The notes: generated from the sequence alone by a model not told the origin. Positions 42,020 to 51,839 are shown, counted from the stretch's first letter. The stretch: 64,000 bases of DNA from GCA-002727735 sp038134525 (GCA_038134525.1 JAYPVI010000002.1:62001-126000), one strand, 5' to 3'. Program-made: numbers and translations.

Positions 42020-43997
42020 TTTTAAATCACTAATTAAAGCTGGAATACCAACAACTCTACCTGATCCAAAAAAAAGATCAGAAATATTAAGCCATGCCCC
42101 AAAAAGAAAGGTAATTCTTAATAAAAAAGAAACACAATTAGCATTAAAAAATGCGTTACGATACTTTCCTCCTCATTTTCACTCGACTTTGGCTAAAGAG
42201 TTTTTAGATGAATTAAATGAATTTGGCAGAATATACATGTATCGATTTATACCAGATTATAAAATGTATGCCAGGCCAATTGACGAATATCCAGGTAAAT
42301 CTTTACAAGCCAAGAGTATAATGCATATGATCCAAAACAATTTGGATCACGAGATTGCCCAACACCCGGAAGAATTAATTACTTATGGTGGAAATGGTGC
42401 TGTTTTCCAAAATTGGGCGCAATATCTTTTAACTATGCAATACCTGAGTGAAATGAACGATGAACAAACCTTAGTTATGTATAGTGGTCATCCCCTAGGG
42501 CTTTTTCCATCTTCAAAAAATGCACCTAGAGCAGTTGTAACTAATGGAATGGTAATACCAAATTATTCTAAGCCTGATGATTGGGAAAAATTTAATGCCC
42601 TTGGAGTAACACAATATGGACAAATGACTGCTGGATCTTATATGTACATTGGGCCTCAAGGGATTGTCCATGGTACTACTATAACAGTTTTAAATGCATG
42701 TCGAAAAATTGACAATAAAGGAACAGCAGGCAAATTATTTGTAACAGCAGGTTTAGGAGGAATGAGTGGAGCGCAACCAAAAGCGGGAAATATTGCAGGG
42801 GTAGTTTCTGTAACTGCTGAAATCAATCCTCAAGCTACATATAAAAGACATCATCAAGGTTGGGTTGACGAGGTTATTGATGATTTAGATGAATTGTGTA
42901 AAAGGGTTAGAAAAGCAGTTTCAGAAAAAGAAGTTGTTTCCATTGCATACGATGGAAACATAGTTGAAGTATGGGAGAAATTTGATGAAGAAAAAATATT
43001 CATTGATTTAGGATCTGATCAGACATCACTTCATAATCCTTGGGCTGGTGGATACTATCCTGTTGGAATGTCTTTAGAAGAATCCAATAGATTAATGTCA
43101 AGCAACCCTAAATTATTTAAAACTAAAGTAAAAGAAACTTTAATTAGGCATGCAAATGCCATCAATAGGCACACTGAAAAAGGAACCTATTTCTTCGATT
43201 ATGGGAATGCATTTTTATTAGAAGCATCTCGAGCGGGAGCCAATGTAATGGATGATGAAGGAAATGACTTTAAATACCCGTCTTACGTTCAAGATATAAT
43301 GGGTCCCATGTGTTTTGACTATGGATTTGGGCCATTCAGATGGGTATGCACTTCTGCGGATCCAAAAGATCTCAAAATAACGGATGAGATTGCATGCCAA
43401 GTTCTTGAGGAGATTATGAACGAATCACCAAAAGAAATAAAACAGCAAATGGCTGATAATATTCAATGGATAAAAGGTGCTCAAAAGAATAAACTTGTTG
43501 TAGGCTCACAAGCCCGAATTTTATATGCCGATGCTGAGGGGAGAATGAAAATAGCTTCAGCATTTAATAAAGCAATTGCCATGGGAACCATAAGTTGTCC
43601 AATAGTTTTAGGAAGAGACCATCATGATGTTTCAGGTACAGATAGCCCCTACCGAGAAACTTCTAATATATATGATGGCTCAGCATTTACAGCAGATATG
43701 GCCATTCAAAATGTGATTGGAGATTCATTTAGAGGAGCAACATGGGTTAGCATTCATAATGGAGGAGGTGTTGGTTGGGGAGAAGTGATAAATGGTGGTT
43801 TTGGGTTAACGCTAGATGGGTCTAAAGATGCTGATGAAAAGCTTCGAAACATGCTATTTTGGGATGTAAATAATGGTATTGCTAGACGAAATTGGGCGAG
43901 AAATCAAGAAGCCATTTTTGCCATAAAAAGAGAAATGCAAAGAACTCCAAATCTAAAAGTAACCATCCCAACTATGGTTGATGATAACATTCTTTAA
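42012..43997 (+). CDS. hutU: Urocanate hydratase
   Basis: 661 residues, about 100 longer than the E. coli/Pseudomonas-type enzyme and closer in length to the eukaryotic form. GGNGAVFQNWAQYLLTM near 117-133, YSGHPLGLFPS near 157-167, the NAD-binding GLGGMSGAQPKA near 248-259 and the C-terminal IHNGGGVGWGEVINGGFG near 580-597 identify it. It hydrates urocanate to imidazolone propionate in histidine degradation using tightly bound NAD as electrophile. hutH, hutI and hutG are not in the window. Confidence 0.93.
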   Translation: MTDFKSLIKAGIPTTLPDPKKRSEILSHAPKRKVILNKKETQLALKNALRYFPPHFHSTLAKEFLDELNEFGRIYMYRFIPDYKMYARPIDEYPGKSLQAKSIMHMIQNNLDHEIAQHPEELITYGGNGAVFQNWAQYLLTMQYLSEMNDEQTLVMYSGHPLGLFPSSKNAPRAVVTNGMVIPNYSKPDDWEKFNALGVTQYGQMTAGSYMYIGPQGIVHGTTITVLNACRKIDNKGTAGKLFVTAGLGGMSGAQPKAGNIAGVVSVTAEINPQATYKRHHQGWVDEVIDDLDELCKRVRKAVSEKEVVSIAYDGNIVEVWEKFDEEKIFIDLGSDQTSLHNPWAGGYYPVGMSLEESNRLMSSNPKLFKTKVKETLIRHANAINRHTEKGTYFFDYGNAFLLEASRAGANVMDDEGNDFKYPSYVQDIMGPMCFDYGFGPFRWVCTSADPKDLKITDEIACQVLEEIMNESPKEIKQQMADNIQWIKGAQKNKLVVGSQARILYADAEGRMKIASAFNKAIAMGTISCPIVLGRDHHDVSGTDSPYRETSNIYDGSAFTADMAIQNVIGDSFRGATWVSIHNGGGVGWGEVINGGFGLTLDGSKDADEKLRNMLFWDVNNGIARRNWARNQEAIFAIKREMQRTPNLKVTIPTMVDDNIL

Positions 43998-44009
43998 AGC
44001 GAATTCAAT

Positions 44010-44033
44010 TTCTATAGATAATAGAATCTTTTT
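44010..44033 (+). terminator. Weak AT-rich terminator candidate after hutU
   Basis: TTCTAT (44010-44015) pairs with ATAGAA (44021-44026) across a 5-base loop, followed by TC and five T. The stem has only two G-C pairs, so it is a weak candidate. Confidence 0.3.
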
Positions 44034-44075
44034 CAAATTACTTTTTTCATTGTTTATTTGTAATATAATTAAATT

Positions 44076-44879
44076 ATGATGAAAGACAATATTGCAATTA
44101 TAGGAGCTGGAAATCTAGGACTATCCTTAGTTAAAGGGCTTGTGGAATCCGGAGAATTCATGCCTGACCAGTTTAATCTATCGAGAAGGAGAATTGATAA
44201 ATTGAATGAAATGGCAAAAAAAGGATTTCATGTTTTCAACGACAATGTCATGGCTGTTGAAAACAGCCAAATTATTATCCTCTCTGTATTGCCTCAAAAA
44301 ATAAACGAAGTTCTTCAAGAGATTAAAAATAAACTGAATACCGATTCATTATTAATTTCCTTAGTATCTGGAGTGGAAATAAAAAATATTACATCAATTA
44401 TAGGGGATCAAATTCCAATTGTAAGAGCAATGCCAAATACAGCTATTTCGATTAGAGAAAGTATGACCTGTATTACAACAATAACAGCATGGGAATCTCA
44501 TTTAGTACAAGTTCAAAATTTATTTAATCATGTAGGAGAAACAGCCATAATAAATGAAGAAAAAATGACATCTGCTACCGCATTATGTGCTTGTGGAATA
44601 GCTTTTTTCTTGAGGTCAATCAGAGCTGCTTCTCAAGGCGGGAATGAAATCGACTTTCATGCAACGGAAGCATTGAAAATGGCGGCACAAACTGCAAAAG
44701 GGGCTGCATCACTTCTATTAAAAAACAACTCTCACCCAGAGGATGAAATTGATAAAGTGACTTCTCCAAAAGGATGTACAATTGCTGGACTTAATGAAAT
44801 GGAACACAATGGATTCAGTTCAGCCTTCATAAAGGGAATTACGATATCAGCAAATAAAGCAAAAAGTTTGTACGAATGA
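44076..44879 (+). CDS. proC: Pyrroline-5-carboxylate reductase
   Basis: 267 residues. N-terminal Rossmann loop IIGAGNLGLSLVKGL (about 8-22), LSVLPQK near 66-72, VRAMPNTAISIRESM near 117-131 and the C-terminal dimer domain with KVTSPKGCTIAGLNEME. It reduces pyrroline-5-carboxylate to proline. Either of two adjacent ATG codons (44076, 44079) could be used. Its stop overlaps the next gene's ATG by 4 bases. Confidence 0.93.
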   Translation: MMKDNIAIIGAGNLGLSLVKGLVESGEFMPDQFNLSRRRIDKLNEMAKKGFHVFNDNVMAVENSQIIILSVLPQKINEVLQEIKNKLNTDSLLISLVSGVEIKNITSIIGDQIPIVRAMPNTAISIRESMTCITTITAWESHLVQVQNLFNHVGETAIINEEKMTSATALCACGIAFFLRSIRAASQGGNEIDFHATEALKMAAQTAKGAASLLLKNNSHPEDEIDKVTSPKGCTIAGLNEMEHNGFSSAFIKGITISANKAKSLYE

Positions 44880-45664
44880 CAGGATTTAAAAATAAAACTG
44901 TATGGATAACTGGAGCTTCTTCTGGAATTGGAAAAGCTCTTGCCATAAGATTTTCAAATTTAGGAGCTAATGTTGTTTTATCATCTAGAAAAGAATCTGA
45001 ATTAATAGAGGTGGAAAAACTGTGTCAATCAAAAACACTAGTTCTCCCTTTAGATTTATCTCATCAACAAAACTTTCCTGAGCTTGTTAAAGCAGTTTGC
45101 AATCGTTTTGGAGAAATTAATTTCTTGATTAATAATGGGGGAATTAGCCAACGTTCTCTCGCTTCAGAAACTACTATAGAAGTAGACAGAAAACTTATGG
45201 AGGTCAATTACTTTGGCACTGTTGGACTAACAAAAGCAATTTTACCCCTAATGCAAAAACAAAAAAGTGGCCACATCATTACCATTAGTAGTTTATCCGG
45301 GAAATTTGGCTTTTTTCTTCGCTCAGCCTATTCTGCTGCAAAATTTGCCCAAGTTGGTTTTTTCGAATCGTTAAGATTAGAAGAAGAAAAAAATAATATT
45401 CTAGTTAGTATCGTGTTCCCTGGATTTGTTAGAACAAATATTTCACAAAATGCTCTTTCTGCTAATGGAGAAAAACACGGAGAACTAGATAAAAATCAGG
45501 AAAAAGGAATAAGTGCTGAAAAGTGTGCTCAGGATATTATCAACGGAATTTTAGATGAAAAACACGAAATATTTACAGGAGGTAAAGAAATTTTTATGAT
45601 TAAAATCAAACGGTTTTTACCACATCTTTTCTATAAAATATTAAGAAAACAGTCAGGAACTTAA
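44876..45664 (+). CDS. Short-chain dehydrogenase/reductase
   Basis: 262 residues, classical SDR. Cofactor loop TGASSGIGKAL (about 12-22), NNGGI near 86-90 (an NNAG variant), catalytic Ser in ITISSLSG near 139-146 and YSAAK near 156-160. The C-terminal part is basic, with HLFYKILRKQ, and may associate with membranes as in DHRS7-like reductases. Substrate unknown. The ATGA overlap couples it to proC, and it converges on the VOC gene with a 4-base overlap. Confidence 0.87.
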   Translation: MTGFKNKTVWITGASSGIGKALAIRFSNLGANVVLSSRKESELIEVEKLCQSKTLVLPLDLSHQQNFPELVKAVCNRFGEINFLINNGGISQRSLASETTIEVDRKLMEVNYFGTVGLTKAILPLMQKQKSGHIITISSLSGKFGFFLRSAYSAAKFAQVGFFESLRLEEEKNNILVSIVFPGFVRTNISQNALSANGEKHGELDKNQEKGISAEKCAQDIINGILDEKHEIFTGGKEIFMIKIKRFLPHLFYKILRKQSGT

Positions 45665-46722
45665 TCTTTCACCCTAGAAAATTTCATTGCCTTTAACATC
45701 CAATTAGGAAGAGGCTGAGATGGAAGCCTTTTTTCTACATTTAAATAAAGACCTAATTTTTCTATTATTGGAATTTTATACACCTCAATCATTTCTATCA
45801 ATGTACCATCAGGATCTTCACAATATGTACAATGTACTTTAGTAGATTCGCCCATACTTAATACATCATTGGTATCACAAGTAAACCCATAACCTTCAGA
45901 AGATAACTTTTCTCCTAAGGAATCCATATTTCTTACATCAAACCCTAAATGAACAAAACCAGTATCACCCCAAAGTCTATCTGCATATATTTTAACTGGT
46001 TTTCTTTTTGTCAAATCTTGAACTAACTCTATGTAGCTTTTACCAGCTAATTTCGAAAAACCTCCACCAGATGGATTTTTTTGAGTTAATAGTACTCTTC
46101 TAAATTCAGTATCACCTCCTTCAATGGAAGACCAATCTTCAAAAACTCCACTCTTATCAAAGATAACCTCATCATAGCCTAGAAGAGCATAAAATTCAAT
46201 AGACTTATTCATATTAGATACGCCTATTGTGCAACCAGCTGTTCCTCCAGTTACTGTTGGATGATTAGTGTAAAAATCATCTGCAGGTATAATTTGCCAG
46301 ATCAAATCATCAATATCTTTTACGTAAAATGTAGCTCTTCCATCAGGTGTTTTTGTGATTTCTGAAATTACATTGGCGTTGTTTTTTGTAAAAAAATCAT
46401 ACGCAATTGAAACATTAGGTGATTTTACTTGACCTATAAAAATACCAAGGTCTCCTAATTGATGTTTGATTTTAGAATGAGACGCTTGAAAAGTACTAGG
46501 ACAAACCACTTCCATAGCACACCCCCCTTTAATATTAAGAATCATGGCTGCACGCTTCGAAATGACATTACCTTCAGTGTAGATAGTCATTAATGGTGCT
46601 TCTGCCTCATCATTAAACAAGGGAATATCCATTCCAAAAAACTTTCTGTACCATTTCCATGCGTCCTCATGATTTGGAACGCCTACTCCTATATGCTGTA
46701 TACCATGTATAGTATAACTCAT
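45661..46722 (-). CDS. Two-domain VOC-superfamily protein (HPPD/glyoxalase-like)
   Basis: 353 residues with two tandem vicinal-oxygen-chelate domains (about 1-140 and 150-320). Likely metal ligands are His in IQHIGVGV (near residue 10), His in FVHLGFDV (near 255) and Glu in TLIEMIEVY (near 315). The arrangement resembles 4-hydroxyphenylpyruvate dioxygenase, but the chain does not carry the HPPD sequence signatures I would expect, so I keep it at superfamily level. It overlaps the efp stop by 4 bases and so shares its transcript. Confidence 0.75.
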   Translation of the reverse strand: MSYTIHGIQHIGVGVPNHEDAWKWYRKFFGMDIPLFNDEAEAPLMTIYTEGNVISKRAAMILNIKGGCAMEVVCPSTFQASHSKIKHQLGDLGIFIGQVKSPNVSIAYDFFTKNNANVISEITKTPDGRATFYVKDIDDLIWQIIPADDFYTNHPTVTGGTAGCTIGVSNMNKSIEFYALLGYDEVIFDKSGVFEDWSSIEGGDTEFRRVLLTQKNPSGGGFSKLAGKSYIELVQDLTKRKPVKIYADRLWGDTGFVHLGFDVRNMDSLGEKLSSEGYGFTCDTNDVLSMGESTKVHCTYCEDPDGTLIEMIEVYKIPIIEKLGLYLNVEKRLPSQPLPNWMLKAMKFSRVKD

Positions 46723-47285
46723 GATTTTAGTCTTTCAACATAAACACCCTTTTGTACATCCACCTTTATTTTATCACCCGTATCAATAAACAAGGGAACC
46801 CTTACTTCAGCACCCGTATCAATTGTAGCTGGTTTCATGGTATTAGTCGCAGTATCTCCCTTTATACCAGGCTCTGTGTAGGTTACCTCTGTCTCTAGAA
46901 ACTGAGGTTGTTCTACAATCAAAGGCATTTCTTCATCCGCATGAAAAATAATCGTACAAATCATACCTTCTTTTAAGAAATCAGGCTTTTCAATCATATG
47001 TCCCTCTACAAATATTTGCTCATAATTTTCAGTATGCATAAAATGATAACCTGAACCTTCCATATATAAATATTGATAAGTTCTATTCTCTATTCTTACT
47101 GTCTCAATTTTGTGCCCTGCTGGAAAAGTATGATCTAGCACGCGTCCATCTTCAATTCCTCTCATTTTAGTTCTTACGAAAGCAGGACCTTTTCCAGGTT
47201 TCACGTGTTGAAATTCAATAATCTGCATCAATTTATGGTTGTGTTTGATGCATAGTCCATTTCTGATATCTGATGTTGTTGCCAT
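46719..47285 (-). CDS. efp: Translation elongation factor P
   Basis: 188 residues in three beta-barrel domains. The exposed loop is HVKPGKGPAF with Lys32, the residue equivalent to the modified E. coli Lys34. The C-terminal OB domain ends with AEVRVPLFIDTGDKIKVD. EF-P relieves ribosome stalling at polyproline stretches. Which lysine modification is used here cannot be read from the window. Confidence 0.96.
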   Translation of the reverse strand: MATTSDIRNGLCIKHNHKLMQIIEFQHVKPGKGPAFVRTKMRGIEDGRVLDHTFPAGHKIETVRIENRTYQYLYMEGSGYHFMHTENYEQIFVEGHMIEKPDFLKEGMICTIIFHADEEMPLIVEQPQFLETEVTYTEPGIKGDTATNTMKPATIDTGAEVRVPLFIDTGDKIKVDVQKGVYVERLKS

Positions 47286-47304
47286 TTTTTAATTAATTGA
47301 GGGG

Positions 47305-47312
47305 CAAATATA
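47305..47312 (-). promoter_or_regulatory. Predicted -7 box for efp
   Basis: Minus-strand TATATTTG matches TAnnTTTG, 19 bases before the efp ATG and 20 bases beyond the recG stop. Confidence 0.55.
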
Positions 47313-47331
47313 AAAATATGTTGTTGAGAAT

Positions 47332-49440
47332 TTAACTAATACTGCTCCAATTGGGTTTCAATTTTAATTGCCGTATCAGTTCATTTCTAATTGAGAGACT
47401 TTCCTTCATCACTAAATCGGGATCACGTTTTAATAAATAATCGACATGTTGTTTCGTAAGTTGAACCAATTGAGCATCTTTTGCCAAATCTGCAAGCTTA
47501 AAGTCTAAAACTCCGCTTTGTTGAGTTCCCATTATATCACCTGGACCTCTTAATCTTAAATCTTGTTCTGCAATTTCAAAACCGTCATTAGTTCTAACCA
47601 TCGTTTCTATTCTAGTTTTTCCGTCTTCTGAAAGCTTGAATCCAGTCATTAAAATACAATAGGATTGATCTGCACCACGTCCAACCCTTCCTCTTAATTG
47701 ATGTAATTGAGAAAGACCAAATCGCTCTGCACTCTCAATAACCATCAACGAGGCGTTAGGAACATTAACTCCAACCTCAATTACAGTAGTTGCAACCATT
47801 ATTTGAGATTTTCCATTTATAAATCGCTGCATCTCCATCTCTTTGTCGTCAGGTTTCATTTTTCCATGAACTATGCTTACAGAGTAATCAGGCAGTGGAA
47901 AACGCCTTACTACACTATTATATCCATCCATTAAGTCCTTGTAATCCATTTTTTCTGATTCCTCAATCAAAGGATACACGATGTAAATTTGTCTTCCTTG
48001 CTTAATTTCATCTTCTATAAATTGAAAAACTTTTAGCCTACTTGAATCAAAACGATGCACAGTCTTTATTGACTTCCTTCCAGGAGGTAATTCATCAATT
48101 ACTGAAACATCTAAATCTCCGTAAAAAGTCATTGCTAATGTTCTTGGAATTGGTGTTGCAGTCATTACCAATATGTGTGGAGGACAACTATTTTTTTTCC
48201 ATAGTTTAGCTCTTTGCGCAACTCCAAAACGATGTTGTTCATCAATGACTGCCAAACCCAGGTTTTGAAATTCAACTTTGTCTTCTAATATAGCATGGGT
48301 GCCAATTAATAAACTCAGCTCACCATTTTCTAATTCATCATGAATGACTGACCTATCTTTCTTTTTTACTGACCCTGTCAATAATGAAACCTTTAAATCT
48401 AATTTTTTAAAATAAGGCTCAATAGAATCAAAATGTTGTTTTGCTAGAATTTCAGTAGGAGCCATCAAACAGGCCTGAAAACCATTATCAATTGCTAATA
48501 AAATAGTTAAAATAGCAACTATAGTTTTACCACTTCCCACATCACCTTGTAACAATCTATTCATATGTTTTCCTACACCAAAATCCTTTCTAAACTCTTT
48601 TATTACTTTTTTTTGTGCATTTGTAAGCTCAAAACTCAAGTGTTGGTGATAGAATTCATTAAAATATTCACCTACTCTGTCAAACTTGAAACCCTTAACT
48701 TTTCTTCTAGTGGTTAGCTTTTGCCTTGTCATACTAAGTTGTAGAAAAAATAATTCCTCATATTTCAATCTTAGAATTGCTTTTTTAAGCAGGTTCGTAT
48801 TTTCAGGAAAATGTATGTTTTTATAAGTATCTCTAATAGATAAAAATGCATTCTTTTTTTCAAGATCTATTGATAAAGTCTGATTTAATATATCTAATAC
48901 CTGTGGTAATAAATTACGCTGTAAATTTTCGATTCCCTTGGAGTGGAGACCAAACTTATTCAACTTTTCTCCTGAATGATAAATGGGTTGAAGCTCTCCC
49001 ATTTTGTTTTTGCTTTTATCTTCTAATTCTAATTCTGGATGATTAAAATTCCATTTATTATTATAGTAGTTAGCTTTACCAAATACTACATATTTTTTAC
49101 CTAATTCAATAGAAGATTTAATCCATTTTAAACCTTTGAACCAAACCAAAACAACTTCTCCTGTTTCATCATGGGCTAGAGCAACTAATCTTTTTCTCCT
49201 TGGAGGGCCTAATTCCTCAAGATTGCTAATTACCACAGAAAGCTGCAATGCAGTACTTACCATTTGTATCTGATTAACTTTTATTGTATTTGATCTATCT
49301 ATGTAACGAAAGGGAAAGTAATTAAGTAAATCACTGTAAGTGTAGATACCTAGTTCACTTTTTAACACTTCACCTCTTTTTGGCCCTACACCTTTAAGGT
49401 AATCAATAGACGTATTGAGTATATCATGTTGCAATTTCAA
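47332..49440 (-). CDS. recG: ATP-dependent DNA helicase RecG
   Basis: 702 residues. N-terminal wedge/OB domain (about 1-230, with SIDYLKGVGPKRGEVL and VVISNLEELG), then the superfamily 2 helicase core: Walker A GDVGSGKT near 300, MAPTEILAKQHF, LLIGTHAIL, DEQHRFGVAQR near 400, MTATPIPRTLA, and the RecG TRG region QLRGRVGRG near 590. It remodels stalled replication forks and Holliday junctions. The start is TTG at 49440: a stop lies two codons upstream and no in-frame ATG precedes the conserved core. A second TTG at 49434 is an alternative. Confidence 0.93.
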   Translation of the reverse strand: MKLQHDILNTSIDYLKGVGPKRGEVLKSELGIYTYSDLLNYFPFRYIDRSNTIKVNQIQMVSTALQLSVVISNLEELGPPRRKRLVALAHDETGEVVLVWFKGLKWIKSSIELGKKYVVFGKANYYNNKWNFNHPELELEDKSKNKMGELQPIYHSGEKLNKFGLHSKGIENLQRNLLPQVLDILNQTLSIDLEKKNAFLSIRDTYKNIHFPENTNLLKKAILRLKYEELFFLQLSMTRQKLTTRRKVKGFKFDRVGEYFNEFYHQHLSFELTNAQKKVIKEFRKDFGVGKHMNRLLQGDVGSGKTIVAILTILLAIDNGFQACLMAPTEILAKQHFDSIEPYFKKLDLKVSLLTGSVKKKDRSVIHDELENGELSLLIGTHAILEDKVEFQNLGLAVIDEQHRFGVAQRAKLWKKNSCPPHILVMTATPIPRTLAMTFYGDLDVSVIDELPPGRKSIKTVHRFDSSRLKVFQFIEDEIKQGRQIYIVYPLIEESEKMDYKDLMDGYNSVVRRFPLPDYSVSIVHGKMKPDDKEMEMQRFINGKSQIMVATTVIEVGVNVPNASLMVIESAERFGLSQLHQLRGRVGRGADQSYCILMTGFKLSEDGKTRIETMVRTNDGFEIAEQDLRLRGPGDIMGTQQSGVLDFKLADLAKDAQLVQLTKQHVDYLLKRDPDLVMKESLSIRNELIRQLKLKPNWSSIS

Positions 49441-49478
49441 AAATTAGAGCATTCTTGAAATTAAAATAATTAAAATTC

Positions 49479-50768
49479 TCAAATAGAATCTTTACCAAGC
49501 AACAAAACTGGATTTTCTAGATAATTCTTGAAGTAATTTAAAAAGGCAGACCCTACAGCACCATCAACTACCCTGTGATCACAACTCAAAGTAACTTTCA
49601 TTACATTTCCAGGCACAACTTGACCATTTTTAACTACAGGTATCTGTTGTATTCCACCTACTGCTAAAATACAGGAGTCTGGAGGGTTTACTATAGCTGT
49701 AAACTCGTCAATACCAAACATTCCTAAATTTGAAATAGTAAATGTATTTCCAGCCCAATCTTCAGGTTGTAATTTTTTGTCTTTTGCTTTTTGTGCGAAT
49801 TCTTTCACTTCAGCTCCAATTTGGGTTAAGGGTTTCTCATCCGCAAAACGTACAACAGGAACCAATAAGCCTTCATCAACTGCAACTGCAACTCCTATAT
49901 GTATGTGCTCGTTATATCTAATAAAATCACCATACCAAGAAGCGTTAACTTTTGGATTTTCCCTTAGAGAAATTGCTACTGCTTTAATAACTAAATCATT
50001 AAAAGAAATTTTGGCTGGGTTAATAGATTTATTTATAGCGTTTCTTGCCTCAATTGCATTATCCATATTAACACTCACTGTTAAATAAAAATGTGGAGCA
50101 GAAAATTTACTTTCAGCTAGTCTTTGAGCGATAACTTTTCTCATTTGAGAAACTGGTGTATCAACAAATGATTCTACACCGCTAATTGATGTTTTTCCTT
50201 GGAAATTTTCAATATCTCTTTTAACTATCCTTCCATCTGTTCCTGTTCCTTTTATAAATCTTAAGTTCAAACCTCTCTCTTCGGCCAACTTTTTTGCTAA
50301 AGGAGAAGCCTTTAAATCTGCAGATAAAACTGATGCTGAAGATGGAAAAGTAGGCGATATTGATACAGGTGCTGCGGGCTGTTGTGGAGCAGGTGCTGGT
50401 GTAACTGGATGAACATCCAAAGGTTTAACAGCTTCAACTTTAGGTTGAACAACGACAGCTTCAGGTGCTTTATCTTTATTGGATTCTTGGGACTCTTGGT
50501 CTTCATTTAAAAGTGCTGTTACATCTTCGCCTTTTTCACCTAAAATAGCGAGAATAGAATCTACTGGAGCTGTCTGGCCTTTTTCTACACCGATATGTAG
50601 TAACACACCTTCTTGAAAGGATTCAAACTCCATTGTAGCTTTATCAGTCTCAATATCAGCTAATAAATCACCAGTTTCAATGCTGTCCCCAACATTTTTA
50701 TGCCATTCAGCGACTACACCTTCGGTCATGGTGTCACTTAATTTGGGCATCCTAACAATTTCGGCCAT
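49479..50768 (-). CDS. pdhC: Pyruvate dehydrogenase E2 (dihydrolipoyl acetyltransferase)
   Basis: 429 residues. One lipoyl domain with Lys43 in IETDKATMEF, a long Pro/Ala/Val linker (about 85-150), a peripheral-subunit-binding domain (about 152-190, GTGTDGRIVKRDIE) and the acetyltransferase domain with DHRVVDGA (His398, Asp402). The start motif IVRMPKLSDTMTEGVVAEWHK is typical of pyruvate rather than oxoglutarate E2. It follows pdhA by 10 bases. Confidence 0.93.
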   Translation of the reverse strand: MAEIVRMPKLSDTMTEGVVAEWHKNVGDSIETGDLLADIETDKATMEFESFQEGVLLHIGVEKGQTAPVDSILAILGEKGEDVTALLNEDQESQESNKDKAPEAVVVQPKVEAVKPLDVHPVTPAPAPQQPAAPVSISPTFPSSASVLSADLKASPLAKKLAEERGLNLRFIKGTGTDGRIVKRDIENFQGKTSISGVESFVDTPVSQMRKVIAQRLAESKFSAPHFYLTVSVNMDNAIEARNAINKSINPAKISFNDLVIKAVAISLRENPKVNASWYGDFIRYNEHIHIGVAVAVDEGLLVPVVRFADEKPLTQIGAEVKEFAQKAKDKKLQPEDWAGNTFTISNLGMFGIDEFTAIVNPPDSCILAVGGIQQIPVVKNGQVVPGNVMKVTLSCDHRVVDGAVGSAFLNYFKNYLENPVLLLGKDSI

Positions 50769-50778
50769 AAATCAAATG

Positions 50779-51822
50779 TTATAAAAATTCTTTAATAAAA
50801 GGATAATCTTTTTGTACGTAAACGTCTTCATAAAGCTCATGTGGTTCAAGATCTGGAGACTCTTCAGCAAACTTAACAGATTCTTCCACTATTTGCTTAA
50901 CTTCTTCTTGGATATCTTTAATCTCTTTTTCGGTAGCTAACTTATTGTCTTGTATAGTTTTTAGCACTTGACTAATAGGATCTTTTTGCTTGTAATCTTC
51001 TACCTCATCTTTAGTTCTGTATTTTTGAGGATCAGACATAGAGTGTCCTTTATACCTGTAAGTCCTTATATCTAGTAGAGTTGGGCCTTCACCTTTTCTT
51101 GCTCTATCACAGGCTTCTTTTATCGCATAATGAACATCTTCAACCGACATTCCATTAACAACAAAAGAAGGCATGTGGTATGATTTACCCATCTCGCTCA
51201 TGTCTTCAACATTAGTTGTTCTCTTAACAGAAGTACCCATAGCGTAATTGTTATTTTCAATGATGAAAATGACTGGTAGTTTCCACATCATAGCCATATT
51301 AAATGTTTCGTGTAGAGCTCCCTGTCTAGCTGCACCATCTCCAAAAGAACAAAAAGTAACATTTTTGTTTCCCTTATACTTATCTGCAAAAGCTATTCCA
51401 GCACCCATTGGTATTTGAGCGCCAACTATTCCATGACCACCCATGAGATTAACTTCCTTTTTAAACATGTGCATAGACCCACCTTTTCCTTTGGACATCC
51501 CTGTCTTTTTACCATAAAGCTCTGCTAACATGAATTTAGGATGAATTCCTAGACCAATGGGATGGGCATGATCTCTATATGCCGTAATATGCTTATCTTC
51601 CTTTTCACATGCTGATACCGTACCTGCAACAATAGCTTCTTGACCTATATAAAGGTGGCAAAATCCACCAAATTTCTGCTGTATGTAAAGGTGTCCTACA
51701 CGTTCTTCAACTTTTCTCATGACAAGCATATCTTTATACCATTTGATATACTGATCTTTAGAAAAATCCAACGATTTTTTCTTCTTGGATTTTGTATTTT
51801 TTTCCATCGTTTGAATCGACAT
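50779..51822 (-). CDS. pdhA: Pyruvate dehydrogenase E1 alpha subunit
   Basis: 347 residues. GQEAIVAGTVSAC near 55-67, YRDHAHPIGLG near 76-86, KGKGGSMHMF near 110-119, the thiamine diphosphate motif SFGDGAARQGALHETFNMAM near 159-178 and the phosphorylation-loop-like YRYKGHSMSDP near 264-274. It decarboxylates pyruvate. The E1 beta gene is not adjacent, so it must be elsewhere. ATG 51807 (five codons in) is an alternative start. Promoter TATATTTG lies 17 bases upstream. Confidence 0.94.
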   Translation of the reverse strand: MSIQTMEKNTKSKKKKSLDFSKDQYIKWYKDMLVMRKVEERVGHLYIQQKFGGFCHLYIGQEAIVAGTVSACEKEDKHITAYRDHAHPIGLGIHPKFMLAELYGKKTGMSKGKGGSMHMFKKEVNLMGGHGIVGAQIPMGAGIAFADKYKGNKNVTFCSFGDGAARQGALHETFNMAMMWKLPVIFIIENNNYAMGTSVKRTTNVEDMSEMGKSYHMPSFVVNGMSVEDVHYAIKEACDRARKGEGPTLLDIRTYRYKGHSMSDPQKYRTKDEVEDYKQKDPISQVLKTIQDNKLATEKEIKDIQEEVKQIVEESVKFAEESPDLEPHELYEDVYVQKDYPFIKEFL

Positions 51823-51839
51823 AATTTTAACTATTGAAA

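Noticed and set aside
45661..46722. Calling the VOC protein 4-hydroxyphenylpyruvate dioxygenase
   Set aside because: Domain number and metal ligands fit, but HPPD-specific C-terminal signatures were not recognised.
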